The notes beneath the pieces were generated by a model. That model ran no database searches and was not told the origin of the DNA. It saw nothing but the letters and a program-made list of their open reading frames with translations. Below, piece by piece: positions 1 through 9,604 of a DNA stretch of 64,000 nucleotides. Origin of the DNA: Microbacterium arborescens (GTDB lineage: Bacteria; Actinomycetota; Actinomycetes; Actinomycetales; Microbacteriaceae); contig QNUV01000021.1 of NCBI GenBank assembly GCA_003339645.1, positions 248,001-312,000 on the forward strand, in the 5' to 3' direction. Numbering within the stretch: the stretch's first letter is position 1; each line of letters begins with the position of its first letter. Position numbers and translations under genes: made by a program.

Positions 1-2
1 CC

Positions 3-116
3 GCGTCGACGCGCGACATCGCCGCGGTCCACCGGCGCTCGCAGGCCGACTCCCCCGCGCTGCGTGCAGTCCTCGCTGCGCTGCTCGCCACCGCGAACGC
101 GCAGGATCGGCCGTGA
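3..116 (+). CDS. C-terminal end of a truncated protein
   Basis: An open frame enters from the left edge and ends at a TGA at 114-116. It encodes about 37 residues rich in Ala, Leu and Arg, ending in AQDRP. Only the tail is present, so no family can be assigned; the composition could suit the tail of a LysR-type regulator but nothing diagnostic is visible. It lies 52 bases before pgm on the same strand. The frame choice rests only on its being open with a plausible stop before the next gene. Confidence 0.4.
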   Translation, partial: ASTRDIAAVHRRSQADSPALRAVLAALLATANAQDRP

Positions 117-168
117 GTGCCGTGTCAATCCGTCACCGCCGCGGCCAGAAGCGGGCAGACTAAGCACC

Positions 169-1809
<1,641 letters not shown>

Positions 1810-1822
1810 CCGGCATCCTCGC

Positions 1823-1921
1823 ATCACACCCAATGCACGGCCGAGCGCCGTGTGCACGACCTTCGAGCGCGGGCAGGCCGTACGCTCGCGGCGAAGTCGT
1901 TCACTCGGGCGAGTGCGGTGG
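1823..1921. repeat. Intergenic repeat, copy A
   Basis: First of three related intergenic elements of about 95 bases (others at 3464 and 19598). The shared core starts CAATGCACGGCC at 1831, contains CGCTCGCGGCGAAG and ends with a short perfect dyad, CACTCGGGCGAGTG (1902-1915), directly before the stop codon of the convergent marR gene. It fills the whole gap between pgm and marR. Inner arms CGAGCG/CGCTCG can pair, so it may act as a bidirectional terminator; that role is inferred. Confidence 0.8.
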
Positions 1922-2416
1922 TCAGGTCTGACGGCGCCGGGATGCCGAACGCGGCGGCGCCGAGCGCAGGTGCGTCGTCACGCTGCCGAGGATGCGCGCG
2001 AGGTCCGCGGCATCCGCGTCGGACAGCGGCGCGAACAGCAGCCGGTGCACCGTCTCGATGTGGCCGGGGAACACGGCGGCGAGCACCTCGCGCCCCGCAC
2101 CCGTCAGGGCGACCACCGTGCTGCGCTCGTCCTCGACGGACGGTGACCGCGTGACGTATCCGCGCTGCTCGAGCAGCGTGGCCTGGTAGGTCAGCCCGCT
2201 GCGGCTGTACACGACGCCGTCGGCGAGGTCGGTCATGCGCAGAGTGCCACCCGGGGCGTCGTTCAGCCGCGCCAGCAGCTGGAACTGGACGTAGCTCAGG
2301 CCGCCGGCATCCTTCAGCTGCGTCTCGACGGCGGGGCGAAGCAGGCTGCCCACCTCGGTGAAGGCGAGGTAGGCCTCCAGCTGCGTCGACGTCAGGGAGC
2401 GTGGCGCGTTCGTCAT
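1922..2416 (-). CDS. MarR-family transcriptional regulator
   Basis: 164-residue winged-helix DNA-binding protein. The wHTH runs from about residue 40 to 110: QFQLLARLNDAPG, then the recognition-helix region DLADGVVYSRSGLTYQATLLEQRG, then a wing with VEDERS and the typical ALTGAGREVL. MarR proteins bind palindromes as dimers and usually respond to phenolic or oxidising compounds. It is divergent from an NADPH:quinone-type oxidoreductase, and the 94-base gap holds a perfect 16-base palindrome, so it very probably represses that gene and itself. ATG start at 2416. Confidence 0.92.
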   Translation of the reverse strand: MTNAPRSLTSTQLEAYLAFTEVGSLLRPAVETQLKDAGGLSYVQFQLLARLNDAPGGTLRMTDLADGVVYSRSGLTYQATLLEQRGYVTRSPSVEDERSTVVALTGAGREVLAAVFPGHIETVHRLLFAPLSDADAADLARILGSVTTHLRSAPPRSASRRRQT

Positions 2417-2442
2417 GAGCTCGATCCTACCTGTCGCTTCAC

Positions 2443-2487
2443 ATTCGAAGTAGTGTTACATTCCCGGTATCGCTTCGAATTCGAAGC
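2443..2487. promoter_or_regulatory. MarR operator region
   Basis: A perfect 16-base palindrome GCTTCGAATTCGAAGC lies at 2472-2487, and an extra copy of its half, ATTCGAAG, at 2443-2450, repeated in the same orientation at 2479-2486. Both lie between marR and the divergent oxidoreductase gene, 24 bases before the latter's ATG. This is the arrangement expected for an autoregulated MarR protein; binding is inferred. Confidence 0.75.
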
Positions 2488-2510
2488 ACTTGACCGCGAA
2501 GGATCAGATC

Positions 2511-3440
2511 ATGAATGCAGTGCAGTTCTCTCAGACCGGTGGCCCCGAGGTCCTCGAGATCGTCGACATCGACCGCCCCGAGCCGGCGGCGGGCCAGGTG
2601 CGCATCCGCGTCGCCGCGTCGGCGTACAACGCGGCGGACGGCGGGATGCGCGCGGGCTTCCTCCCCATCCCGATCGAGCTGCCCCACGTGCCCGGGTACG
2701 ACATCTCCGGGCACGTCGACGCGGTCGGCCCGGGCGTGACCGGCCTCGCGGTGGGCGATGCGGTGATCGCGTTCCTCCCGATGGAGCACGACGGCGGGGC
2801 GGCGGAGTTCGTGCTGGCCCCCGCCGACGCCGTGGCCGCCGCGCCGACGAGCATTCCCCTCGCCGATGCGGCCGCGCTGCCCTCCGTCGCGCTGACCGCG
2901 TGGCAGGCCCTCTTCGACGACGGTCGCCTCGAGTCGGGCCGGCGGGTGCTGATCGTCGGCGCCGGCGGTGTCGTCGGAAAGTACGCCGTCCAGCTCGCCA
3001 AGCGCGCCGGCATCCACGTCATCGCCACCGCAAGCCCCCGCAGCATCGACGCCGTCCGCGCGGCCGGAGCCGACCAGATCATCGACCACACCGCGACCGA
3101 CGTGCTGGGCGCCGTCGACGGACCGGTCGACGTGCTGCTGAACCTCGCCCCGATCGAGCCCGAGCTGTTCGAGACCTACGTCGGGGCCGTCGCCGACGGC
3201 GGGGCGGTCGTCAGCACGACGGCGTTCATGGCCACCCCGGGCGACGAGGCGCGCGGCGTCCGAGCCGCGACGGTGTTCGTCCGCCGCGATCGCGACCGTC
3301 TCGCCGAGCTGGTTCGCCTCGTCGACGAGGGCGCGCTCACCGTCGAGGTCACGCGGCGCATCCCCCTCGCCGAGCTCCCCGCGCTGCACGCCGAGGCGGC
3401 CGAGAGCGGCATCGCGGGCAAAGTCATCGTCCTCCCCTGA
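2511..3440 (+). CDS. NADP-dependent quinone oxidoreductase-like protein (zinc-free MDR family)
   Basis: 309-residue medium-chain dehydrogenase/reductase. The N-terminal GroES-like domain begins MNAVQFSQTGGPEVLEI and includes VPGYDISGHVDAVGPGV; the Rossmann domain has the nucleotide loop GAGGVVG at 150-156. No catalytic or structural zinc cysteines are visible, as in quinone oxidoreductases and enone reductases. The ATG at 2511 was preferred over an upstream TTG at 2490 because GAAGGA (2498-2503) is well spaced before it. Probably controlled by the divergent MarR protein and involved in detoxifying electrophiles. The true substrate cannot be read from the sequence. Confidence 0.9.
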   Translation: MNAVQFSQTGGPEVLEIVDIDRPEPAAGQVRIRVAASAYNAADGGMRAGFLPIPIELPHVPGYDISGHVDAVGPGVTGLAVGDAVIAFLPMEHDGGAAEFVLAPADAVAAAPTSIPLADAAALPSVALTAWQALFDDGRLESGRRVLIVGAGGVVGKYAVQLAKRAGIHVIATASPRSIDAVRAAGADQIIDHTATDVLGAVDGPVDVLLNLAPIEPELFETYVGAVADGGAVVSTTAFMATPGDEARGVRAATVFVRRDRDRLAELVRLVDEGALTVEVTRRIPLAELPALHAEAAESGIAGKVIVLP

Positions 3441-3463
3441 GCCAGACCCAGCTCCCGCCCCGC

Positions 3464-3568
3464 GTCACACACAATGCACGGCCGAGCGCCGAGTGCACGG
3501 CCTTCGAGCGCGAGCAGGCCGTGCGCTCGCGGCGAAGCCGTACGCTCGGGGCCGTGCGCTCGCGCGAG
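3464..3568. repeat. Intergenic repeat, copy B
   Basis: Second copy of the family, between the oxidoreductase (+) and the KDPG aldolase (-). The core begins CAATGCACGGCC at 3472 and ends at the aldolase stop codon. Here the arms CGAGCGC and GCGCTCG pair over 7 bases, framed by CTTC and GAAG. Its terminal part differs from copies A and C by an added GC-rich stretch around 3548-3565. It lies in the same orientation and the same convergent context as copies A and C. Confidence 0.8.
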
Positions 3569-4204
3569 TCAGCGCGCGAGCAGCTCGGCCAGGCGCGGCA
3601 GCTGCGACTCGTCTTCCAGGGCGGAGCCGACCGCGACGACACGCACCCCGGCATCGAGGAAGTCGGCGGCGTTGGCGGCGTCCATGCCGCCGGTCGCGAC
3701 GAACCTCACGCCGGGGAACGGACCGCGGATGTGCCGGAACCAGTCCGCGCCGAGCCACTGTGCGGGAAAGGCCTTCAGCCACCTCAGCCCGAGGGCGACC
3801 GCCTGCTGCACCTCGCTCGGCGTGGCGACGCCGGGCAGGATCGGGATGCCGCGCTCCTGGGCGGCCCGGACGACGTCGGGGTCGAGGCCCGGCGACACGA
3901 CGTACGCCGCGCCGGCGTCGGCGGCCACGGCGACCTGCGCCGGCGTCAGGATCGTGCCGGCGCCCACGGCCTTGCCCCGCTCGGCGCCGAGACGCGCGAC
4001 CTCGCGCAGCGCCCGCTCGTCCTCCGCGGTCTGCAGCGGAACCTCGACGGAGTCGATGCCGAGATCCCAGGCGGTCGTCGCGAGGCGCACCGAGCGCTCG
4101 AGTCCCATGCCCCGGAGGATCGCCATCAGCGGTGCGCCCGCGAAGACGGCATCGAGAGCGGCGGCCTGGTCGGTGGTCGCGTGGTCGACGGACGACGTGG
4201 TCAT
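3569..4204 (-). CDS. eda: 2-dehydro-3-deoxy-phosphogluconate (KDPG) aldolase
   Basis: Cleaves KDPG to pyruvate and glyceraldehyde-3-phosphate, the last step of the uronate route encoded upstream. The 211-residue class I aldolase barrel shows MAILRG (27-32), the general-base glutamate in VEVPLQT (Glu54), GAGT (81-84) and the Schiff-base lysine in LKAFPA (Lys144). The ATG at 4204 overlaps the stop of kdgK (TCAT, 4201-4204), so translation is probably coupled, and AAAGGA lies just upstream. It is the last gene of the eleven-gene operon and ends at intergenic repeat B. Some family members also act on 4-hydroxy-2-oxoglutarate. Confidence 0.94.
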   Translation of the reverse strand: MTTSSVDHATTDQAAALDAVFAGAPLMAILRGMGLERSVRLATTAWDLGIDSVEVPLQTAEDERALREVARLGAERGKAVGAGTILTPAQVAVAADAGAAYVVSPGLDPDVVRAAQERGIPILPGVATPSEVQQAVALGLRWLKAFPAQWLGADWFRHIRGPFPGVRFVATGGMDAANAADFLDAGVRVVAVGSALEDESQLPRLAELLAR

Positions 4205-5151
4205 GGGGAGGTCCTTTCGAAGGGGATGTCGGCGACGGGTGACCCCGCCGCATCGTCGGGGAAATCCCCGGTCGTGGCCATCGTGAGCGCCGCGCGCTCG
4301 TGCCCGGACCGCAGGCGCTGCCGCGGCGAGGCGCCGGCCAGCAGCGCGGCGAGGTAGCCCCCGGCGAAGGCGTCGCCGGCCCCCACGGGCTCGACGACGT
4401 CGACGACGAGAGCAGGCTCGAAGACCACGCTGTCGTGCGCGAACAGCGTGGCACCGACGGCACCGTCCTTGACGATGAGCTGCGGGGCGTCCGGTAGCAG
4501 GGCACGCACCGCATCCGCATCCGCGGCGCCCCAGAGCGTCTCGGCCTCGTCGCGGCCGACGAACACGATGTCGGCTGACCGCGCCAGCTCGAGCAGCGGG
4601 CCGGCAGCCGCCGCGACGGCCCACAGCGGGGCCCGGTGATTGACGTCGACGCTCACGGGGACGCCCGCCCGGCGCGCGCGATCGACGATCCGACGCAGGA
4701 ACGCCGGCGCCGTGCCGCCGAGCGCGGCCGTGATGCCCGAGACGTGCAGCAGCGCGACGCCGTCCCACGACAGAGCGCCGGCGTCGGCCTCCGAGAGGTG
4801 GGCGGCCGCCGACCCCGCCCGGTAGTACGCGACGCCGTGACCGGGGTCCTTCAGGTAGAGGCCGGTCGGGTGATCGGCGTCGATGACGACCCGCGAGACG
4901 TCGACTCCGCGCGCACCGACCCGCGACACGACGCGCCGGCCGAGGGCGTCGTCGCCGACGCGGGAGAACCACGCGGCGGGCTGACCGAGCGCGGCCGCGT
5001 GCGCGGCGACGTTCGACTCCGCTCCCCCGGCGTCGATGCGGAACACCTCGGCGTGCTCGAGGCGCTCCGCCGCCGCGGGCGCGACCATCGCCATGGTCTC
5101 GCCCGCCGTCAGCAGCGCCCCATGCGGCACCCCACGCACGGGCCTGCTCAC
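4201..5151 (-). CDS. kdgK: 2-dehydro-3-deoxygluconokinase (PfkB family)
   Basis: Phosphorylates KDG at O6 with ATP, giving KDPG for the next gene product. 316 residues of ribokinase/PfkB fold: GGAESNVA (42-49) near the substrate site, and the PfkB signature EPVGAGDAFAGG with catalytic Asp260. The GTG start at 5151 overlaps the kduI stop (GTGA) and the stop overlaps the aldolase ATG. Family membership alone would allow other sugar kinases; the KDG assignment rests strongly on its place between kduI and the KDPG aldolase. Confidence 0.92.
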   Translation of the reverse strand: MSRPVRGVPHGALLTAGETMAMVAPAAAERLEHAEVFRIDAGGAESNVAAHAAALGQPAAWFSRVGDDALGRRVVSRVGARGVDVSRVVIDADHPTGLYLKDPGHGVAYYRAGSAAAHLSEADAGALSWDGVALLHVSGITAALGGTAPAFLRRIVDRARRAGVPVSVDVNHRAPLWAVAAAAGPLLELARSADIVFVGRDEAETLWGAADADAVRALLPDAPQLIVKDGAVGATLFAHDSVVFEPALVVDVVEPVGAGDAFAGGYLAALLAGASPRQRLRSGHERAALTMATTGDFPDDAAGSPVADIPFERTSP

Positions 5152-5996
5152 TTCAGGGTCGTGACGGGTGCGGCATCCATGTCGTCGAATGCCTGGTTCT
5201 CGCCGGCCATCGCCCAGATGAACGAGTACGCCGCGGTGCCCACTCCGGAGTGCAACGACCAGCTCGGCGAGATGATCGCCTGCCGGTCGGCGACGACGAG
5301 GTGCCGGGTCTCCTCGCGCTCACCGAGCAGGTGGATGACGCGGGCGTCCTCGGGCACGTCGAAGTACAGGTAGCACTCGGTGCGACGGTCGTGGGTGTGG
5401 GCGGGCATCGTGTTCCACATCGAGCCCTCGTGCAGCGTCGTCACGCCCATGACGATCTGACAGCTCTTCACACCGTTCTCGTGGATGTACTGATTGAGCG
5501 TGCGGCGGTTGCTCGTCACCTGGTCGCCGAGCTCGCGCACCGTCCCCTCGCCCGGTGACACGAGGGCTGCCGGGTAGGCGGTGTGCGCGGGCGCCGAGAA
5601 CAGGTAGAACTGCGCCCCGGTCGAGGCGCCGCCCTCCTCCGGCTCGCCCGCGTCGGCGAAGACGACGTCGCGGATGCCGCGGCCGAGGTACAGGCACGCC
5701 CCCGTCACGAGCGTGTGGACCTCGCCGTCGGCGGTCACGGTACCGGTGCCACCGACGTTGATGATGCCCACCTCGCGGTGCTCGAGGAAGTAGTCGCTGC
5801 GGATCTCCGGGTAGCCCGGAAGCACCAGCTCGCGGCCGGCCGGCACGGCGCCGCCGAGGACGATGCGGTCATGGTGGGTATAGACGACCGTGATCTCACC
5901 GGGCACGAACACCTCGGGCACGAGGTACTGTTCGCGCAGGTCGGCGGTGCTCATGCCGGGGATCTGCGCGGGGTTGGTCGCGTAACGCTGCTGCAT
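5148..5996 (-). CDS. kduI: 5-keto-4-deoxyuronate isomerase (4-deoxy-L-threo-5-hexosulose-uronate ketol-isomerase)
   Basis: Isomerises the 5-keto-4-deoxyuronate formed spontaneously from unsaturated uronic acids into 3-deoxy-D-glycero-2,5-hexodiulosonate. 282-residue double cupin; the zinc ligands predicted from E. coli KduI are in place: His200 and His202 (AHTHD), Glu207 (TECYLYF) and His249 (SLHSG). The start ATG at 5996 is preceded by AGAAGGGAA. There is a 66-base gap to kduD upstream, the longest in the distal half of the operon, with no clear promoter seen. Downstream overlap with kdgK is GTGA. Confidence 0.96.
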   Translation of the reverse strand: MQQRYATNPAQIPGMSTADLREQYLVPEVFVPGEITVVYTHHDRIVLGGAVPAGRELVLPGYPEIRSDYFLEHREVGIINVGGTGTVTADGEVHTLVTGACLYLGRGIRDVVFADAGEPEEGGASTGAQFYLFSAPAHTAYPAALVSPGEGTVRELGDQVTSNRRTLNQYIHENGVKSCQIVMGVTTLHEGSMWNTMPAHTHDRRTECYLYFDVPEDARVIHLLGEREETRHLVVADRQAIISPSWSLHSGVGTAAYSFIWAMAGENQAFDDMDAAPVTTLK

Positions 5997-6062
5997 GGGG
6001 TTCCCTTCTGGGGCGGAGTCGGCGGGATGCCGGTGGTGGAGCGGTGACGGCCGGAGATCGGC

Positions 6063-6827
6063 TCAGCGGACGAGCCAGCCTCCGTCGACGGGCACGATCG
6101 CGCCGGTGACGTAGGCCGCGGCATCCGAGGCGAGGAAGACGAACGCGCCCTGCAGGTCGCCGGGCGTACCCCAGCGGCCCGCGGGGATGCGGGCGAGGAT
6201 CGATGCCTCGCGGTCCGCGTCGGCCCGGATCGGCGCGGTGTTGTCGGTCGCCATGTACCCGGGCGCGACCGCGTTGACGGTCACGCCCGACGCGGCCCAC
6301 TCGTTCGCGAGCGCCTTGGTCAGTCCCGCGACGGCGTGCTTCGAGGCGGCGTAGCCGGGCACGAGGATGCCGCCCTGGAACGACAGCATCGAGGCGACGT
6401 TGATGATGCGTCCCGACCCCTGCGTGATCATGCGGCGTCCGGCGGCCTGCGACAGGTGGAAGACGGCGTCGAGGTTGACGGCGAGGACGTCGTCCCAGTC
6501 GGTGGCCGGGTGCTCGGCGGCGGCGGCGCGGCGGATGATGCCGGCGTTGTTGACGAGGATGTCGATGCCGCCGAGCTCGGCGACCGTCTCGGCGACCGCG
6601 TCGGCGAGCTGCTCGGGCGTCGCGGTGCCGAGGTCGAGGCGGATGCGGTGGGCGCGGCGTCCGGTGGCGGCGATCGCCTCCGCCGTCTCGGCGGCGTCAC
6701 CACGGTCGAGCAGCGCGACGTCCGCGCCGGCCTCGGCGAGCGCGACGGCGGCGCCCTGGCCGAGGCCGCGGGTGGAACCGGTGACGAGGGCGACGCGGCC
6801 GTCCAGCCGGAAGGAGTCGAGGATCAT
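6063..6827 (-). CDS. kduD: 2-dehydro-3-deoxy-D-gluconate 5-dehydrogenase-like SDR
   Basis: Reduces 3-deoxy-D-glycero-2,5-hexodiulosonate to 2-keto-3-deoxygluconate using NAD(P)H. 254-residue classical short-chain dehydrogenase: TGSTRGLG (16-23), NNAG (93-96), catalytic Ser146, Tyr159 and Lys163 (YAASK), and a C-terminal PVDGGW. The length equals E. coli KduD. The ATG overlaps the stop of the upstream FAH gene (ATGA). The substrate is assigned from its position directly before kduI in a uronate operon; the SDR fold alone would be unspecific. Confidence 0.93.
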   Translation of the reverse strand: MILDSFRLDGRVALVTGSTRGLGQGAAVALAEAGADVALLDRGDAAETAEAIAATGRRAHRIRLDLGTATPEQLADAVAETVAELGGIDILVNNAGIIRRAAAAEHPATDWDDVLAVNLDAVFHLSQAAGRRMITQGSGRIINVASMLSFQGGILVPGYAASKHAVAGLTKALANEWAASGVTVNAVAPGYMATDNTAPIRADADREASILARIPAGRWGTPGDLQGAFVFLASDAAAYVTGAIVPVDGGWLVR

Positions 6828-7696
6828 GCGGGGCCTCCGATGAAGGTGGTGGTCAGTTCGCCGAGGCGCTCGATGCGCACGGTGACCGCGTCGCCGGGAC
6901 GCAGCGGGCGATGGGCGGCCTGCGCGTCGGGCAGCTTCTGCGGGGTGCCGGTCGAGATGACGTCGCCGGGTTCGAGCGTCATGACGCTGCTGAGATACGA
7001 CACGACGCGCGCGACCGAGAAGATCGTGGTGGCGGTGGACTCCGAGACGGTCACGATGCCGTCGCGGACGACCTCGACGAGCATGTCCTGCGGGTCGCCC
7101 GCCTCGTCAGACGTGACGAGCCACGGCCCGAGCGGCGCGAAGCCGTCGAAGCACTTCCCCATCGCCCACTGGCTCTGCCGCCGCTGCCATGAGCGGTCGG
7201 AGACGTCGTTGAGGATCGTGTAGCCGGCGACATGCGCGAGGGCGGCAGCCTCGTCGACATCCTTGGCCCGCCGCCCGATGACCACGGCGACCTCGCCTTC
7301 GTAGTCGACGTCGTCCGCGACCGCAGGCACGATCACGGGGTCTGTCGGCCCGCCGAGGGTGTTGGGGGTCTTCACGAAGACGTCGGGGAACGCGGGATCA
7401 TCGGCGGTCGGGTCGACGCCGTCGGGCACGTGCCCGCGGTAGTTGTAACCGAGGCAGAGGATCTTTCCCGGACGCACGGGCGCCTCCAGTCGCACCGACG
7501 ACAGCGCGGGATCGGCGAGATCCGCACGCGCCGCCGCGCGGTCGAGCGCGTCGCGGTCGGCGGCGAGCAGGTCGGTCAGCGTGGCCGGGCCGAGGTCGAC
7601 GACGCGGTCGACACCGTCCACCGCGACGATGGCGCCCGACCGGACGGCACCCTCGGTATCGACCGCGCGGGCCGCGCGGTAACGGACGAGCCTCAC
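6824..7696 (-). CDS. Fumarylacetoacetate hydrolase-family protein
   Basis: 290-residue FAH-family enzyme. The C-terminal fold shows GYNYRGH (83-89), the metal-binding acids Glu133 and Glu135 in DYEGEVAVVIG, Asp164 in LNDVSDR, and the closing MTLEPGDVISTGTP. These enzymes hydrolyse or decarboxylate small 2-oxo or 2,4-dioxo acids with Mg. The GTG start at 7696 makes a GTGA overlap with the GH88 stop. FAH proteins act in deoxy-sugar routes such as 2,4-diketo-3-deoxy-L-fuconate or -rhamnonate hydrolysis, so a role in the rhamnose half of rhamnogalacturonan is possible, but no matching dehydratase is adjacent. The exact substrate is unknown. Confidence 0.88.
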   Translation of the reverse strand: MRLVRYRAARAVDTEGAVRSGAIVAVDGVDRVVDLGPATLTDLLAADRDALDRAAARADLADPALSSVRLEAPVRPGKILCLGYNYRGHVPDGVDPTADDPAFPDVFVKTPNTLGGPTDPVIVPAVADDVDYEGEVAVVIGRRAKDVDEAAALAHVAGYTILNDVSDRSWQRRQSQWAMGKCFDGFAPLGPWLVTSDEAGDPQDMLVEVVRDGIVTVSESTATTIFSVARVVSYLSSVMTLEPGDVISTGTPQKLPDAQAAHRPLRPGDAVTVRIERLGELTTTFIGGPA

Positions 7697-8907
7697 CAGT
7701 AAGGCTTCCAGTCGGGGCGCGCCGCGCGCACGAGGGCCTCCAGGTAGAAGTAGTCGCCCCACAGGGTGCCCTCGTCGACGCCGACCGACTTCGGCAGGTC
7801 GTAGACGCTGTGCAGGAGCACCGCATCGGCGGCCTCGGGGCTTTCGGGCGTGTAATTCTCGATGAGCGACGCGAGGATCTCATGGGCCGCCGTCCGGTAG
7901 CGCGCGGCGGCATCCGGGTCGGCATCCGGGTCGTCCTCGAGCACGCCGGCGAGCTCGAACAGCCCCGACACCGCGATCGCCGCGGACGAGCTGTCGCGGG
8001 GCGCATCCGCACCGTCGGTGTAGACCATGTCCCAGAAGGGGACCCGGTCGCTCGGGAGGTGCGAGAGGAAGCGTTCGGCGCAGCGACGCGACGCGTCGAG
8101 CAGGGCGGGGTCGCCGGTCGCACGGTGGTTCATCGCGAAGCCGTAGATGCCCCACGCCTGACCGCGCGCCCAGCACGAGTCGTCGAACGCGCCCTGCTCG
8201 GTCGCGCCGCGCAGAGGCTCGCCGGTCTCGGGGTCCCAGTAGAACGTGTGGAAGGTGGTGTCGTCGTCGCGCAGGATGTGGGTGCGCAGCTGCGTCGTGT
8301 GGCGCCGCACGGCATCGGCGAAGCGCTCCTCGCCGGTCTGCTCACCCGCCCACGTGAGCAGCGGCATGTTCATGAGGCTGTCGACGATCGTGCGCCCGCG
8401 CTGCGCGGGGTCGGAGAGGTCGCCCCACGCCTGGATGATGCCCGCGGGTTCGAGGAACCGGCGCATCAGGTGATCGGCGGCCGCCAAGGCGGTTTCACGG
8501 GCGGCTTCGTCGCCGAGGAGCCGGTAGGGCGCGACGGAGGCGAGGCTGTAGAGGAACCCCAGGTCGTGGGTGTCGAGGTCGTCCTCGTCGCGGAGGCGCC
8601 GCGCGAAGTCCGCCGCGTGCGCGAGCCCGGCATCGCGGAAGAAGGTGTCGCCGGTGATCTCCCACGCGATCCACATCATCCCCGGCCAGAAGCTCGTCGT
8701 CCACCCGCGGTTGGCCCCCGCGGGGAACCCGCCTGCCGCAGGGCGGATCGGGTAGCGGTCGTCGCGCGTCGTGTCGTCGGGGTACGTCTGACCGAAGGTC
8801 TCGATGTTGCGACGCAGCGTGCTCAGGGCATCGGCGATCGCCGCTTCGAGTGCGGCGGGCGCCGTGCCCGCGGGCGCGCCGAGATCGGTTCCGGGGAGGG
8901 ATGTCAT
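7693..8907 (-). CDS. GH88 unsaturated glucuronyl hydrolase
   Basis: 404-residue alpha6/alpha6-barrel enzyme that removes 4,5-unsaturated uronic acid from lyase-made oligosaccharides; the product rearranges to the substrate of KduI. The two essential aspartates of the family are visible: Asp115 in HDLGFLY and Asp176 in IVDSLMN, 61 residues apart, the same spacing as Asp88 and Asp149 of the Bacillus GL1 enzyme. Further landmarks are SCWARGQAWGIYGFA and VPFWDM. No signal peptide, so cytoplasmic. This gene ties the ABC importer upstream to the kdu genes downstream. Related GH105 enzymes have the same fold, but the motifs favour GH88. Confidence 0.94.
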   Translation of the reverse strand: MTSLPGTDLGAPAGTAPAALEAAIADALSTLRRNIETFGQTYPDDTTRDDRYPIRPAAGGFPAGANRGWTTSFWPGMMWIAWEITGDTFFRDAGLAHAADFARRLRDEDDLDTHDLGFLYSLASVAPYRLLGDEAARETALAAADHLMRRFLEPAGIIQAWGDLSDPAQRGRTIVDSLMNMPLLTWAGEQTGEERFADAVRRHTTQLRTHILRDDDTTFHTFYWDPETGEPLRGATEQGAFDDSCWARGQAWGIYGFAMNHRATGDPALLDASRRCAERFLSHLPSDRVPFWDMVYTDGADAPRDSSSAAIAVSGLFELAGVLEDDPDADPDAAARYRTAAHEILASLIENYTPESPEAADAVLLHSVYDLPKSVGVDEGTLWGDYFYLEALVRAARPDWKPYW

Positions 8908-8928
8908 GTCGAGGGGTTCCTTCGGGAT

Positions 8929-9600
8929 TCAGACGGTCTGGGGCTCGGGGTCGCCGAGCACCGGACGGAGGATGTAGCGGGCGTTGGCCCAGGCGAGATA
9001 GAGGGCCGGTGCCGAGGTGAGGCCGATCGCGATGGCCGGCATCGCGACGAACAGGCCGGCCTGCAGCGCGAGCACCGCGAGCGACACGAGACTCAGCCAC
9101 CAGCGACGCACGCTCAGGAAGACCGCCGCCCGTGCGATCGAGCGCAGCGACGCATCGGGCTCCTCGGCGAGGGCTGCGAAGGCGACGAGGCCTGCCGCGA
9201 GGAGGAGCACCGTGAGCACTCCGAGCACGGGCACGACGGCGACGCCCGCCTGCAGCGGCGCGAAGAAGCGGACGTCGACGAGCACGACGACGAGGGCGGC
9301 CACGACGACCGTTCCCAGCGCGAGGGCCTTGCGCCACGAGCGCTTCCAGCTGCGGATGAACGTCCGCACGACCTGGTTCTCGCCCTCGCCGTGGGCGCGG
9401 AAAGTCGCGAACGCCGCCGTGATGCCCGGTGCGCACAGCGGCGCGACGACGGCGAGCATCGGCCACGACAGCGCGGGGTCGGTGATGACCAGCAGCACCA
9501 CGAGCGGCAGGCACGACGCGAGCAGCAGCAGGTTGGTCATGAGCCCGAGGTAGACGACACCGAAGACGGTCGCGTACGTGTTGTGCGAGATGCGCTTCAC
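8929..9600 (-). CDS. DUF624 (YesL-like) membrane protein
   Basis: 223-residue integral membrane protein with about five hydrophobic helices, beginning MKRISHNTYATVFGVVYLGLM after a GTG start at 9600. DUF624 proteins are common in carbohydrate ABC loci of Bacillus (YesL, in the rhamnogalacturonan cluster) and actinobacteria, but their function is not established. It sits 4 bases behind the MalG-type permease and 21 bases before the GH88 gene in the same transcript. A second, more divergent protein of this kind lies at 28181-28849 behind another permease pair. Confidence 0.87.
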   Translation of the reverse strand: MKRISHNTYATVFGVVYLGLMTNLLLLASCLPLVVLLVITDPALSWPMLAVVAPLCAPGITAAFATFRAHGEGENQVVRTFIRSWKRSWRKALALGTVVVAALVVVLVDVRFFAPLQAGVAVVPVLGVLTVLLLAAGLVAFAALAEEPDASLRSIARAAVFLSVRRWWLSLVSLAVLALQAGLFVAMPAIAIGLTSAPALYLAWANARYILRPVLGDPEPQTV

Positions 9601-9604
9601 GGCG

